Below, piece after piece: positions 10,560-25,232 of a stretch of 64,000 nt of DNA. Made by a program: the position numbers and the translations under genes. The notes below the pieces were generated by a model. The model did no database searches, was not told the origin of the DNA, and worked only from the letters and a program-made list of their open reading frames with translations. The first letter of the stretch is position 1, and every line of letters starts with the position of its first letter. Origin of the DNA: Anoplopoma fimbria (lineage: Eukaryota; Chordata; Actinopteri; Perciformes; Anoplopomatidae); the NCBI RefSeq assembly GCF_027596085.1, contig NC_072457.1, positions 28,594,287 to 28,658,286 on the forward strand. The letters are read 5' to 3'.

Positions 10560-12387
10560 AACATATGTTCTTTCCTACACTGTGACAAGAGTGTGTGGAC
10601 GAAGCACTAGGTTGTAAAATCGTACTCATTTACTCCGGCTCTTTGCGCTTTGAAAGGCATTGTCCCTTCTAGTGTCCATGGTTTAGTTGCATTGTGGATA
10701 TTGTAGGCGTCATGATTTGACAAGGAAAAGCAATGTTTGGAATTGAAAAGAGATCTCATGTTCTGCTACATCTCTTTAAATGTACTGACAATGTCATAGG
10801 AGTGCAATGATACATTTGTTGAGTAGTCTTTTAAGTGTTGGGTAGCTTTTCAGCATTGCTGATGGACATGAAATTATCTCATTGCAGTCTGACCTTGTGT
10901 ATATATCTCTCCCTCCTCCTTTTCGTCCTTCCTCTACACTAAACTCACCTCTCCTGTGTAAAAAAAAGGGTGCAGAAATAAGAACTGCCTTGTGAGAAGG
11001 GGAGCTCATTCACATGAAGGCAGATTGTGACATTAATCACAGTAACTGGTAAATGACTCGTCTTGTTTACTCTTGACGTGTAAAATGAGAAGCTGTGGTT
11101 TTGGTTTGAGGTTAGAGCCTCACTTCAACCTACACTATTTCCCAGCAGGTAATTTAAATAAGAGATAGCTATGTTTATCTTTCAGTGCAGAGACTGTGTC
11201 TAATGATAGATTATGTTACTGATATAGAAAAATTTGGCATATCTCTAGTAGCGGTTTGAAACCCCAAAACACGCTCAGGAAACGGATTTCCAAGAACTAT
11301 TCTTTCTCTCTCCAGTTAATCTCTAACAGCCCTCCCACTCTATGTTTTTCATACACATATATTAGATATCATATCACATAATTTATATATCGGAAGCCTA
11401 CTTATTTACTCGTCTGCCACAATAGTTAATGTCTCTTGTGAGTTGAAGTCGGTCCCTTTGTTTTTTTTCGTCTGTACGTCTGCTAACTGCATCCCTGCCT
11501 GCAATGAGAGCACCTGCATTATGAGAAATGTTTATCAATGCGACTCTAAGCAGATACAAGGAAAGGACAGTGTGTCTGATCGTGTGGTTACTGGAGAGAT
11601 CAATGGTGCGACTTGGGCTGAAACTGTGTAGGCGCCCGAAGCGCTTTGTGATGCTCTCACTGATGATCATCGAGACTCAGCACTTCTAGACTCCAATGCT
11701 TCCTGGAAACAAAGCAGAGTGATGTGAGCAGAAGTGGATGCCACGATATGCCTGCCCCAAAAAATACGTATGATCATGAAAGTCAACTTCTTGTAGATGA
11801 AGAAAACATGGAGCACTTGTTGATTTATGTAGGTGAGCTATTTCAGTCTTTCGATATTAAACTTCCGCGATTGCTCCAAACCATGCGGAGTTCTTCTAAA
11901 TCAGTTTCCCACGCATCATTCATTCATACATTAGAACAGTATGTATATCACACTGTACCGCACTGAGTGATGTACATTTTGATAATGCATCAGAGTGAAG
12001 ATGCTCACGCTTTCCCGTTTTACTGGTTTCATTGTTTTGTGAGTGACTTGGTCATACTTTAAAAGCTTTACATGTTAAAGTCATCAGTCTTGTTGCTGTA
12101 TGAATCTGTAGACCTACATTTGTGCGGCTTTAACAGTCCCTAAAACATCGTAGTGTATCAGTGCTATGATATTAAGGACATAGCATAACATTAACATAAT
12201 AATAACCTCCTAATCAAATTGCATCCAATGAGAGGGAATACAGTCATTATACATGCCAGTCATTCAAGCCCTCAAACATTCGTCTGAATTCAGCCTCGGT
12301 ATCTGAGATGACACAAGCAAGCAAAGCCCACTTCTATTTTATTTACCAGAAGTGGTTCACCAGCTTTGGTTTTCACACACAGTCACT

Positions 12388-12390
<3 letters not shown>
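10560..12390. other. Gene-free spacer
   Basis: No coding, RNA or recognisable repeat feature seen. Short ORFs here lack domain, splice or codon-bias support. Confidence 0.4.

Positions 12391-12439
<49 letters not shown>
12391..12439. repeat. (CA)n microsatellite
   Basis: Pure run of about 24 CA units in spacer DNA. Confidence 0.95.
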
Positions 12440-12441
<2 letters not shown>

Positions 12442-15400
12442 AAGGAACTTTCCTGTCAAAGGATAGTTGTTCTCGTACTAAGATAGCAAAGCGAGCAAGT
12501 ACCAAGGCGGTCAAAGGCGATTACTGTTTATCTCTACGTGCATTGATGCCCCCACACAAAGCCATAAGTGGGCTCATAGATTATTTGGCCAGTCTGTGTA
12601 TCAAGAGAGGAGTTTCAGTCCTTGAACAAGCAGATATGACTGCCTGTCTGCTGCATCATTCACTGTATCTGCTGTTTTCAAGTCCTTTTACTGACGTGTG
12701 CATGTGTATGTGTGATAATTCAGTGTGAACTTTTTGTGCGGAGAAGATGTCTTTCATCAGACGCCATTATGATGTAAAAAAAAAAAATCCTGTTAAGTTA
12801 GTCATCAACATATTACAGCCTACAGACTGTTTGGTGCAATATATGTGTAAAGGTTATCTATTAGTGGTATTGTTGGCTTGCTGCATATGGATTACCGCTA
12901 ACAGCACGTAGCAAAGATAACTGCCAAAATGAGATATAACACAGATCAAGCCACAACATTTAATACTGAGTCTCGTGAAAACTACAAACCACAGACACTT
13001 TTTGTAAACAAGAGACTCATTTGTGTCACCTGCAGATTCTCACTCTTCGTTCAGTCCCACAGTAACATGACACATACTATGTGTACACTCAAACACACTC
13101 ACATGGGGCATTTTGTTTCTGCATCTATTAAGTTTTGGTAGATTCCACAGTGGTCAGTCCTGTGAGGGGTGAATCTTAAGCATGTTAAAAATATCTTGTA
13201 TCTCTTTAACCAAGCTGGTGATTTAGCTCTAAAAATTCATTAAATTGTCCTTTTTTTTAATATGGTAGAATAGATATTCACACACTTAAATCTATCTTTA
13301 TTTTTAGTTTTAAGTCTGAAGGTCCATCATGAGAGCATCCTGCATTTGCTTTGATATAAAAGTTTTACAATTTTAAAAGAAAAATGAACTCAATCTTCCT
13401 CTTTAAAATGAAAAGCAACAAAATGCATGTTTTCTCAACTTAGCCCACTCTGTCAGTTTGTTGCTGAAACCTCATTTGGTCTAGTATGACCAGAAGCTTA
13501 TGGTGGCTTAAACTTTATTCTGAAGTGTAACTTATATTACTGAGTAGGTTATCTGATTTGATGTTCTTCTGTTAACGTAACATTGGACTTCATCCCAAAA
13601 TTGTCACTTTGTGGCCACACTGTCAAGTTTTTAGCAAAAGTTGCATGTATAATAATTCTGTTTAAAACAAAAAGAATTGAATTGAAAAGCAGAACCACTC
13701 CACTAAATGTATGCATCAGACAGAAACGAGAGAGAGGGATGCAAATGTATCCAACAGAAACGCTACTTTTGCCATTTGGTTTATTAATTCTGATGTGTTT
13801 CTCTATTGCAGAGGCAATTCACTGGACAGTTTCAAATTATTATCCCAAAAACATTGAATTTAAGGGTTTTGATTCACTTATGTTAACTAAGAATATTTAA
13901 CAGTTTTTTATTACATAGTCTAAATTGTGTGACTTCCACCCCTTATATTTAGTCCCCTTACATTCCCATGAGAGCAAAAGGGGAAAGAGAAACACAGCGG
14001 GGGGAAATGCAGACTCACTTGTGGTCAAAACTTCTACAAAAAAACATCCCCTTTTCACAAGCAGTTTGAATCCAGAAGTGGTGGGCTCTTCATTTTTAGC
14101 ATTTCCAGTAATGAGATAAACAATGTATTTGCCTCATGAATATTATAATTATATTTAATCAATTTTATCAGAACATTTGGTTTCATTTCAGATTATAAAG
14201 ACAAGCTATTAGTATGAGAGGTAAATCATAAAGATGACTCCTCGCGGTGTTCAGTGAACTGTCAGGTAGTAGCGGTGACAGGCGTGACTGGGAGAGGTCT
14301 TGGGACACTTTCATCAATACTCATTGGGTGAAACAGTAATATATAGAGACTGAGAGAGAACGCTTTCAGTCAGGCGACCACAAGCAACTCAATTCTGTCT
14401 GGCAGTGAAACGGTTAAACTGCACTTTTGCTTTTTCTGCCTCCCAGCTGTCTGGTATTACTGGTGGAGTCTGGTGCCCAGAAACAAGGTGCAGGGTGTTA
14501 TCACTCAATCAGATGGGTATGATAGTAACCATCAGGCGATGTGCACAACGATCTCTAACTGGCTTTGAGTTATTTCTTTCTAGAAACAGCCTCCTTTTGT
14601 TGTTTGCATCTCATCTTCTCTTTTTATCTATCCGTCCATCGTTCTGTTCATTTGTCTCTTTGACCCTCCCTGTGTACATGCGTTGCATTATGTGTGCTTT
14701 GCTGAGCATGCTGTTTGCCCTTGGGGTGTTTTTTATTTATACATTCTTGGCACAAGCAGTGTTTTTAAAATTCTGCCCGCAGGGGCAACACTTGACCCTT
14801 GTTTACACTGCAGCAGGACACACAGTAATGATGAGATAAAGGCTTCTTTTTATGTAGTTGCTTGATCACTAAACACACATGCAGACACAGTGTGCACATG
14901 CAGACACTGTTATTCTGCAGACGCTGTGCTGATTGACAGTCAACACCGAAACAATGAGTAGAAAAAGCAAGCTTCTTATTTCAAACAAAGACTCCATGAA
15001 GCTAGCTAGCTAATTTACTCTTGGTTGTAAACTTCATCTCCAGCTGACTGTTCATGCTGTTAGCACCGTTAGCTGCTAGCTGCCGGTTTAGCCGTCGCCA
15101 TGTTGAGATTCCTGCATTCATGATATATTCCTTATAGACTGAGGCTAAAGCTACATGTTCCAGACAAACAGTCAGTATGCTTAGCCATTTCTTTATGATG
15201 TCCTCATTTACATGTAGAGGACATGTTAAATGAACACCATTGTACCATTGACCTGCTTCATTGTCGCTGAGTCGCCGTCAGCTTCTAGCTTCTTGTCACC
15301 AGCTTCCATTGGAAATGAATGTAGCCCATTGCTGTGTAGCTCAAAGTGTTAACACAGCATTAAGACTGACTGATTTGACATCTCTGGTAACCAGTTTGGC

Positions 15401-15980
15401 TGGAGTGTAAACTTCCCCAAACCAAATGAGAGCAGGACAAGGCAGCAAGCATTAACCTTAACTCTAATACTTAATTGTAAGATAATGTTCTAATCCTGAA
15501 CAAGGTTTCTCTAATATAACATGTAACCTAAAATAGCATAGAGTGCCGTTTCCACTGTAGGTAATAGAGTTAAGCTAGTTAGCTGAACATGCTAATGTTG
15601 CTGCTGACATGAATTAGAGCAGATAAACACACCTGTTACTAATAATTTGTTTCTTGTGTTTTGCAGTTTTGGACAAGTTTAACAAAGAAACCATGAGTTA
15701 AGGGTTAATTAGATCAATTCAGCGACACTGACAAATCCCATTAGAGTGTGAAGTAACAAGGCCATAATAAACACCTCTTCCTGGCCCATTACAACCAGTC
15801 TTATGACGTGGCTGGAAGTGCTGGACTCCATCAAACACAGAGACTTCCTGCTCAGGTGTGAATAAACTCTTACTCTAATCCTCTGGTCTTCAAGAGACAA
15901 AACCGCTGCAATGAAAGAGTTTAATAGAGAATAACGCTTATGGTTTCAAGTTTCTGCCAACTCCAATCTCTGATGGGCTT
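12440..15980. other. Gene-free spacer with GCTAGC-type repeat fragments
   Basis: No exon recognised. Around 15000-15100 there are GCTAGCTAGC and GTTAGCTGCTAGCTG stretches that look like pieces of dispersed fish repeats. Open frames near 13583-13900 and 14405-14839 show no domain or splice support. Confidence 0.4.
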
Positions 15981-15985
15981 CACTC

Positions 15986-16090
15986 GATTGATTGATTGAT
16001 TGATTGATTGAAGATTATTAATTTTGCATTGCATTACACTATATTTATTTGGCACTTTCGTCCAAAGCGACTTATACTGTATTTTTTCTG
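15986..16090. repeat. (GATT)n microsatellite followed by a degraded interspersed repeat
   Basis: About six tandem GATT units are followed by TTTGGCACTTTCGTCCAAAGCGACTTA, a degraded relative of the repeat at 48050 that carries AGACGCTTTTATCCAAAG. The pairing suggests an old interspersed element with a microsatellite at its edge. Confidence 0.5.
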
Positions 16091-16639
16091 GCCACATACA
16101 CACAGATAAGGAGCCATTTAGAGTTTAATTAGACCTCTAAATGAGGTCTGATTTAAAAAGCAGAATCTGATAAATATCTTTGAGAAAAGCCAGTCAGTTC
16201 TCTTTTAGCATGCATCCTGATTTTAATTTACCATCTTATCCTTTTTATTCTCGTATAAGTACACATCCGTGCCATCATGGCCTTCATATAAACCCAGATA
16301 TTTATTCATCAGATGTGTGGGAGCGAAGCATCTCATATAAATATGATTATCACTGATTATAGGACTTCAAAAGTGCTGTGAGTGAGAGTGTGGTCCACAG
16401 TGAGTGTGGCTCTCATTCATAATACCCTGAAACACGGCGAGTTACTAACCTCACATCCTGTACCCAATGCAGCAGGAAATGCTTGATTTCCTGTAGTGAA
16501 GTGTAGGTGGGGGCTGTTGTGTGTTTGTGTGTGTGTATCTGACACATTGGGAGTGTGTGTCTGTATATGTGTGTCAACATTTTATCTACATTTGAAGATC
16601 AAGTAGAGTGTATTTCTGAGAAGCAACAGCGCTTAATTA

Positions 16640-16960
16640 GATACAGATAACAGCTTCATATTGACAATTATTAGGTTGCCACAGATGTGTGAAGGGTCAT
16701 TAGCAAGTTGGAAGCTGCAGATAAGTGTGAAGTTCCTTCTTATCACCAAATTAGTGAAGGAAGTGCACCTAATATATTCAAATCCATCCAGATTTGTCAT
16801 TTGTTTGTTGTCTCTGTCCCTAAATGACGTCAATGGATTTCTAAAGCAATTAGATGATCTGAGAATAGATTTGACACATTGGCAATATTATATGACTGTG
16901 TCGCCAAACAAATTCAAACCTCGGAGGGCCTTTGAATCATCTCCTGGGCCTTCACTCACA
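16640..16960. promoter_or_regulatory. Candidate conserved non-coding element
   Basis: A 320-bp block of complex AT-rich sequence without simple repeats, with homeobox-type AATTAG and a CRE-half TGACGTCA at about 16825. A 121-codon frame is open on the plus strand but resembles no protein. Offered as a possible enhancer on texture alone. Confidence 0.2.
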
Positions 16961-17242
16961 CACGTGTCTCTCATTTTTTTCACCTGTGCTTCTACTGAAT
17001 ATTGTTTTCAGGAACAATCAAACTAATTGAGACAGTGGGAAGAAAGAAGTCCTTCTGTCAGTGACGTCAATCTGTTGAATTCATCAGAAAAATGACCTTG
17101 TTCTGCAATTTTGGCCACATCCCTCTTGACTAATGAGCTCTTAACAGCGGTGTCAAACACACACACATGCAAAGATCAACTGCCACCTCTGATCCCCGAA
17201 AATACTATACTGTTGTCAAGGAAACAGCCAGAGCCTATCAAA

Positions 17243-17355
<113 letters not shown>

Positions 17356-17679
17356 TGAGCAAGAGTGCATTTGTGCATCTTGGAATAGCTTCAGTGACGC
17401 ATACATTTGCTCACAAACACCATGCCAGCTAACCGCCCTCTTTCACCTCCCCATTCTGTGTTACAACATACATCCATCTGTCCTCTCATCTTTATTTTCT
17501 TTTTCTGTTCCTTTAATTTTACTCTTCTCCTCTGTCCTTTTCCCTCACTTCTTCTCCTCCACCTTTCTCCTTGTCTTTCCTCTCCTCTCCCGTCGAAGCT
17601 TGTGTTCAGGGAGTTGTGGTTCATTCCTTCCTCTTCTGGGAAACTATCAAGCTTTACCGAGATCTGACATTTCCACTAA

Positions 17680-18260
17680 CCCACAGATTGAGTCCTGTTA
17701 TTTCCAATCATCACATTTTATTAGCTTCAACCTTCAAAAAGTGAAAGCACGTCTAATCAATCCTCTCAGTCTCAAGCTGATTTGATTAAAAAGTTTTGGG
17801 GTTTTTTACCCAGAAAGGGTTCGTGATATCAGTGGTAGTAATTCTGCTTATGAGCCATGTTAGGCTTGTTTTTCCAGGCAGTAAAATCCCACGAGGGAGC
17901 AATGACTTCATATTGTCTCTGATTAATGGCTCAACATGAGGATGGGGGGTGGATGAAAGAACTCTGCCAAAATCCCTTCTCCTCCGTCCCCTCAAGGCAT
18001 CTACAACCTACATTTATTCAACAGCCATGCTCTGGTGGAAAACTTCAATCTTATTTTCATATCTGGCTGTTGAGTGAAAAGATTTCCACATGTGACTCGG
18101 GTCTAGTTATTGATGACCTGCTAAGTGTCCCCGGAAATTACTAAAGATGCCGTCTGCTTGAGAATCTAGTCCAACAGTTTTGCCGTGTTTTTCCGCAGCC
18201 TCTCCTAATAAAGATTTATTTTGACATGACAACTAGCTATATTTATATGCTAATCCCTAA
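17680..18260. promoter_or_regulatory. Candidate conserved non-coding elements
   Basis: About 580 bp of complex sequence with homeodomain-like motifs (CTGATTAATGG, TTTGATTAAAAAG, GCTAATCCC). No coding frame or repeat was recognised. It resembles developmental enhancers in texture; conservation was not testable here. Confidence 0.22.
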
Positions 18261-18269
18261 TCCACCATC

Positions 18270-21200
18270 AAAGAAAGATTTAGCGCTGGCACCCTTCAGT
18301 ACTGGTAAATATAAACTTTAGTTTCCGTTCATCCATCTTCAAAATGTCACTTTCATGGCTCCTGATCATAATGTCAGAAACATGTGATTTATTTATTTTT
18401 AACAACACAATATGACAAAAAGAATGATATCTGATAATCTGACCACTCGAGAAAAACAGATCACAAGGTTGCATGTCATCAGATCAGCTTTCTGTGTGAA
18501 GGTCAGAAAACTCTGTTGTGTCCAGCTTATTTAACTCTAAACCTCATATACCAACCTACATCTACAGGAGCTCAGAGGCCTGCAACCAATAAAGTTTAGC
18601 CGCAGTTTTGGCATTATTGCAAAATGTTTGCGTGTATGGGAGAGTTTGTTATGTGTGTGTGTGCATGACTCGTTCTTAGTCACTGCTGTCCCCTTGGGTG
18701 CACAGCCAGGGCAGGGAAGAAGGGTTTATGTGTGAGTGTGTGTTAGAGAGAGAGTAAAGACTTAGTGTGTCCGTATACATGTGCCTGCATATTAACATCC
18801 ATGTATTTGTGTGTGTGTGTGTGTTTATTTGGCCCGTGGAGCAGCCCAGACCTGAACACTCTCCTCTGATGACTCAAGTCCATGACTGCGTCCAAAACTG
18901 GATATTTTTTAATTCACTTTGAGTCAGCCCTGTCTAACAAATATGTTTGTCTTTTTGAATTTAGTTTTGTTGTTGTTTCATTTTACCCACTGATTACAGT
19001 TTATCTCATTTTCAAAAACACACAGGTCAGTAAGCACACTTTAACACCCATCCTTTCAAAAGAAAAGCCTTGTGCTGTTCTTTTTTTTGTTTTTTTTGTT
19101 TTATAAATATTGTTCCTATGAAAAGATTAAACCCACAATTAATTGATTTTGCCATCTACATTATCTAAAAACACATCAACAGGCCACATTGTGGCTCATT
19201 GTGTGTGACATGTTCCATCATTAGCATGCAGTTTATTTTGAAATTATTCAACATACACAGTACTGCTGTCATCACTTTTTTTACATTACTATTCAGTGTC
19301 AAATGTGTATCACTCCGCTGCTAAAAATAGTCCCTAAAATACACAATTTCCTCTTGTTTGATTAACATTTGGTAAAAACTACAGAGCCCAACTGTTTAAA
19401 GATATTTAAAGAGGTTTTATAAAAATTAAAATATATAGTTGGTACCTGTTTTACAGATGTCTTAAGTAGAAACAAATTGTCTTTGGATTTGTTGACAATT
19501 AAAAACGTTATTGGGTTAAAATATATAGACAAATTATATATTCAAAATATATAGAATATTCCCATCCTTATCCTTCAAGGTATTATTAGAAGGACATCTA
19601 ACGTATTATTTTCACCTGGCTGTCAGGTTTGGCGATTAGCATTAGCGATTAGCACAAGCCAATTTAAAGGATAACAGTAAAATCTGGCTACATGTTAAAG
19701 TAAAGTGGACCAAACCTAGCAGTTCAGTGGTGCTTTTTAATTTTCTGTTACTGTAGCATGAAAAAATGGCGGAATTAGCAAACTAGCTAGCAAACGCCCC
19801 TAAATGAGTTTCATCCACACACTCCTGTCACAGCGTAGGGAAGCACATTGCTATCGACAGATAACCAATAACCGATTCACCAGATTTTATAATGTGCAAA
19901 GTCGACAGAGAAGAGAGAAAAGGCTTGTGCTGTGATGTATTGAGTATGCTACACTGGTTCCACAAAATGAGTCAACAATAGACACGACTGGGCACCAGGG
20001 ATGAGGCACCTCAGCCAAAGCTCTGGGGTTTGACTGAAACCAGAAGATGACTTACAAGTTGAGAAAAATAAAGGGCAAGAAGATGACTTTACAACAACAA
20101 CAGCAAGGAAGCAGAAGCCTTGAGCCAGCTGGTCTCAATCATGTGCCATTAATCAACCACCTGTTGAGTGTGAACAGATTCTGGTCCACCTGAACTTCAG
20201 AGTGTGAGTCAGTCCCGCCAGCAGGGGAGTTAAGGGAAGAGTGAGAACAGATAAAATGGACTCTTCTTCAGTGGAGTCAATTAAGTTGTCAGCATGCGTG
20301 AGATTGGAGCGGGACCGATGGCTGTGACTCAGGATGCTGCGGGTGAATCAAATGGAAAACCAGCATCATTTCAGGGTTTCAGTCTGTTTTTTGGGGGGCC
20401 TCTGTCTGGACTTAAGGGAGGGGGTGGAAAGATGAAAAGAAGGAGAAAAAGGAGGGTTTATTCCCATAATGATGGTGTTTTCCAACTTGACTTCACAGTA
20501 AAATCTTTTCTTGGCATCGTTGTGGGGGGGGAAACATGACAGAGGTCTATTACAAACACTCTGCTGTGATTTAATGTGTGGCTTTCTTAATGGGAGAGTA
20601 GATTTAGTGCGATTATGTGTGTCATTTTGTGGTTGTGTGTGTGTTAAATGTTTAAATGTTCTGTTAATTAACAACAGTTTAAAAGACATTTGGCAAACTG
20701 TGTTAAAAGCCTTGAGTAAAGACGTATGCAGTACTATATGACCTGCAGTTGAACTGAGTAATGAGACTGATAATAACTTCCAGACAAGTCGGTTAATGAG
20801 TTGTTTTAGTAGCAGCAGGCAGGGTGATGAAGAAAGGAGAGCGGCAGCATCAACAACATTCAAGGAGGACCCATGGAGGTTAAAAGCTCCATGTGTAGAC
20901 ATTCTAAGGCGTCGCGTCTGAAACTAAAAAAAAGGGCCCGTTTGAAACAGTGACTCACTGCTCTCTCTCCCGGCTTTACGGGAAGTGGAATGTGTTTTTA
21001 ATTCTTCAGGTTTTCTTTTCCCCACCTCCTCCCCTTTTTGGCCGAGGAGAGGAGGCTCAGACCGTGGGTTAATGTTTGTCCGTCTGTGTGAATGTTGTGG
21101 TATGTCTGTTTGTTCATGTCAAGTCTATACTTGAGAGAAGTTAGCCCAGATTATGTCATTAGTGTCTAGAGAGAGTTAGCAAAGCCACTCCTAAAATAGC

Positions 21201-22350
21201 TAAAGTGGGGCTTTTCTGTGTGTGTCTACTGAGTCCAAAACACTAGAGATGTCCACCTGAGTGGAGAATAAAGTTACTCTGCTTCTGTGTGTTGTTATTC
21301 CAGCTTCTCTTTGCTTAGTCTGCTTTTAGTGCATGTTCTTGCAACACCGTTAGCTCTTGCTAGCGGCATGTTAAAAGGCAATCGAAATGCTCCCAAACTC
21401 AGATCTGGCAGCTTTAAAGCAAAAGTTGGACATTTAGATGTATCACTGTTTATCACTGTGATTAACACGTTGTTATTTTTCTGAGAGATGTTTGTCTCGG
21501 ACTATTTCTTGGCCGGGAGCAGTGACTTCCTTCCTTCCTTCCATCGCCTGACACCCTCACAGTGACGACAAGTACAAATACAGTGAATAAGGGAAGCGCA
21601 GGTTTTAAACCACAACACAATCAATGAAAAACTTGAGGTTTTCCTGTTAACCATTTCAGTACCGGGTCAAAAACTTCAATTAATCTGCCTCTCAAAGTCT
21701 GAAATTAGCCTCCAATACGAATGAATTTACCATTATTCTTTTCAAAATAGTCAGGTTTATTTGAAAATTAATAAATATTTGATGTGAATAGTGTGTAATT
21801 AATAAATAAAGTTTAGTTTTGCTTTAAAAAAAATATTTTACAAAATGTTTTCTTCTCAGAATCCTGAAGTTGTCACGTATTATAGTAAATGACAGAAAGA
21901 TAATCCAACTATGAACTCTATAGTCTTACAACGGCTCATGATTAAGGTGTAGTATGTACGTTGTTAATATTGGGGTATAGTATGTTGTACAAAATAAAAA
22001 ACCTTCCGATTTAAATTTGTGTTTTCACTTAATACAAATAACTCGTCTGGACTTGACCTTTTTGCTCTGTGTTTGTTTTCATTCCCGGTCTTCAGTCAAT
22101 GTTACAAATCATCTTTACCAATAAGTATCATATTAAAATAAATATCTGTATGATTAGTGTTGATCAAATACATCAGCCCTCCATTGAATACTACTATTGT
22201 CAAGCTCAAATTGTTTTGTTTTTCTTACTTGTACTACACTATACAGGTGTTGAAGTTAATGTTTCCACCCCTGCGGTACTTCTATTGTTTTTCAGTAGCT
22301 CAGTAATAATAAGAGCTTTTATTAACTCTGCCTCTAACCATCACCTTACA
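18270..22350. other. Gene-free spacer
   Basis: No gene recognised. A 178-codon frame on the minus strand (20366-20902) has no domain, no codon bias and no splice context and was rejected. Fragments of GCTAGC-rich fish repeats occur near 19620-19800. Confidence 0.4.
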
Positions 22351-22359
22351 GACGTAAGT

Positions 22360-22790
22360 GCAGAGTCTTGTTGTGTTGCCCCGTGGCTGTTGTCAGTCAA
22401 AAGCATCACCTCCGGCCCAGACTGGCTTCCTTGGAAACTCTTGGCCTATTTCTGTTTGTCTTGACTCGGGTTTTTCCAGCCTGAGGTGGCTATTTTGGTC
22501 AGATAAATACAATGTTGTTTTGGGAGCGGGGGTTGAGGAGCGAGGCGCAGATGAGATCACCTCTCAGGGCTCCTGAGCTGCAAAACAACAGGCAGCAAGA
22601 CAAGACAAGAACTGCCACGAACGGAGGCGGAAAATAAAGGCTTGGGAAATTATCGATGTCCCGTCCAGGATTCAGGTTGGCCCGAGGCACCGATTCGAGA
22701 GAGAACCTGCTCATCTGTCTCTCAGAAACATCGGGAGAGAGATTTGGAAACATTTTTTTTTTTTTTAAATCAGTGGAGAAATATTTGTGA
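22360..22790. promoter_or_regulatory. Candidate conserved non-coding element
   Basis: About 430 bp of complex, slightly GC-richer DNA in an AT-rich desert. Overlapping open frames show no domains. Listed as a possible regulatory block only because it lacks repeat character. Confidence 0.15.
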
Positions 22791-23049
22791 TCATAAGACA
22801 TGTTGCTTTGTGCTGCTGACGAGAAGGAAAAGTGTTTAATGGCTGCTGAGAGTATTTTAAGGCCTCCACCACAGTGCAGACCAGACACGTCTGTATTTTG
22901 TCATGTGATTAGATTTGTTTGTGTTTGGCTCCGAGGCCTTGGGAAAATGAAGGCCAGGACTTCAGGTTTTTTTTCTTGGGCAGAAGAGAGCATACTACAG
23001 TGAATTTCCTATTTGAATGATGAGAACGTCTGTCTCTCTTGCAGCCTCA

Positions 23050-23050
23050 C

Positions 23051-23101
<51 letters not shown>
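23050..23101. repeat. (TCTG)n microsatellite
   Basis: Thirteen tandem TCTG units starting shortly after a CA-rich stretch; 100 bp away lies a long GT tract, forming a compound simple-repeat region. Confidence 0.95.
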
Positions 23102-23197
23102 TTTGCTGGGAACAGTGGGAATGACTTGTGTGTCTCAGTTATCTTCTGATCAGTGGCTACAAGTGAGTGTGTGAGTGTGTGTTGCCATGTACACTCA

Positions 23198-23338
<141 letters not shown>

Positions 23339-23491
23339 TGCCCGTGTGATAGAGAGTTTATTACCATGTGGTCGTCTGCGGTTCCAGCCAGGTGTGATGG
23401 TAGTCTCTCAGCTGTTTGGCTTTGCTGCCAGGTACAACACCTGCATGAGCTCTGAGACAACAACATCTGTACAGTATGTGAACGTGACTGT

Positions 23492-23600
23492 GTAGTGTTG
23501 GAAAGTAACATTTACCCAAGTACTGTACTTAGGTATTTTAAAGTATTTTACTGTACTTGAATAATAGCATTTTGGTTGCTTTATACTTATACTGAAATAA
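23492..23600. mobile_element. Terminal fragment of the AGTA-rich fish repeat
   Basis: GTTGGAAAGTAACATTTACCCAAGTACTGTACTTAGG followed by TTTTACTGTACTTGA matches the ends of a common teleost non-autonomous DNA element (typically GTGGAAAGTAACTAAGTACA). The same family appears at 36365-37435 and 59240-60950. Confidence 0.5.
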
Positions 23601-24855
23601 ACTATAGATTGTAAATAACACATTTCGTTTGATCCGTATAAGAAACAGTTTAATGAGACAAAAACTCTCATTAAACAGGATCGCTTCCTGAAGGGTTGTT
23701 GTCAAGAAATATTCTGGAACTTAGCCCCTATAACGTTTCTATTGTGTGCATGTTGACTAACCAACAAGATATAATGTGATAATCAGTGAGCTTTAGAGGT
23801 GTTAGGTCTGTCACATTAATAATGTTATCTTACAATATATGGACATGCGAGCTATCGTTATTGCCGACCTCAATTTGTCTTTTGTGTTTACATATTTGTT
23901 TGTCTACACAAGAATGTCACCAACATTTTATTTAGCATGAAGCCAGAATAAACAGCAAGGTTTTTTCCTACCATAAGAAATGTGCAATGTGCAGACATTC
24001 CACATTACTGTTCACTGAGCCAGATAGTCCATTTTATTTATTGTTTTGGTTTATTTAATTTATGTTTTATTTACAATATTTAAAAATAAAATTCACATTC
24101 CAGTTCCAATGTCTGAATGTTCTCTTTAAAAAGATGTACTTGCATTATTATGCTATTATATTATCATTATATTAATGGCATAAAATGGTCTTAAAATAAC
24201 AATAATATTGTTTATTACAACTATTTATGGGATTATATATCGTCCAACAAAAGTAGATATCTTGACAGGCCTTGTTTTTTTTAACCTTTGGACAGAGCTA
24301 GGCTAGCTGTCTTTATGCTAAGCAAAGCTAACCGGTAGCTGATGGTAGCTTCAAATATACTGTACACAGTGTTTTGCATAAACTCACTCTTGAATGTGAT
24401 TGGGTTTTTGGTGAACATTGAACTGAACGTTTTGGTTTGCAAGTCATGCACTGTGTTTTATGGCAAACTTAGAATTTACAGCGTCCGTACTGTTCGAGCT
24501 ATCAAAGCGGAGACATCAGCCTCTGTCTAATCCATACACACCTCAAAAGTCTCAAAAGTCAACTTGACGAGTGAGTTCTGATCAGTTGCTAGAGTTGAGG
24601 GAGGATGACGTGCTGTTTTAAACTAATTAAACACCGTAGCATTGAACGTGAACTAGTGAACTTTGAGCTAACACTGACTGTCCAGACACAAGAGGGGTAT
24701 TAATCCTCTCACATAACTCTTGGCAAGAAACCAAATAAGTGTATTTTCCAGTCTAAGTAAGACTTTGAATGCAGGTCACAGAATATTTTTACGTCATTGT
24801 ATTGAAACTTTTACTTCACTTTTTACTATCAAACAACCTTCTTCCTCCACCATTG

Positions 24856-24860
<5 letters not shown>

Positions 24861-24892
<32 letters not shown>
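24861..24892. repeat. (GT)n microsatellite
   Basis: About 16 GT units. Confidence 0.95.
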
Positions 24893-24895
<3 letters not shown>

Positions 24896-25175
24896 ATGTG
24901 GGGCAGATTAAGGTGTGTGTGTGTAAACCAGCATGCATCTGGAGCTCCTTAAAGGGTGTGTGGGCGGAGGGAGTTTTTTGTGGTAAAAATGAGGTCATCA
25001 TTGCTGTTGATTTATGTGACACACGCGATTACTTACACTCCTGTGACTTCACCAATGTCTCCGCTGACAGCATGAATAATGCATGTCCCCACCAAAGGAT
25101 GACATCCTCCACTTTCTCCACTCTCATCTGCTATTTCATAAAGTTTACTTCATCATTACTGACCCATGTCAGCGC

Positions 25176-25177
<2 letters not shown>

Positions 25178-25229
<52 letters not shown>
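25178..25229. repeat. (GT)n microsatellite
   Basis: About 26 GT units, 290 bp from the previous GT tract. Confidence 0.95.

Positions 25230-25232
<3 letters not shown>

Noticed and set aside
14405..14839. Plus-strand 144-codon ORF with hydrophobic stretches
   Set aside because: No start context, homology or neighbouring exons; hydrophobicity follows T-rich DNA.
20366..20902. Minus-strand 178-codon ORF
   Set aside because: Longest anonymous frame in the desert, but low-complexity, with no codon bias, domain or partner exon.
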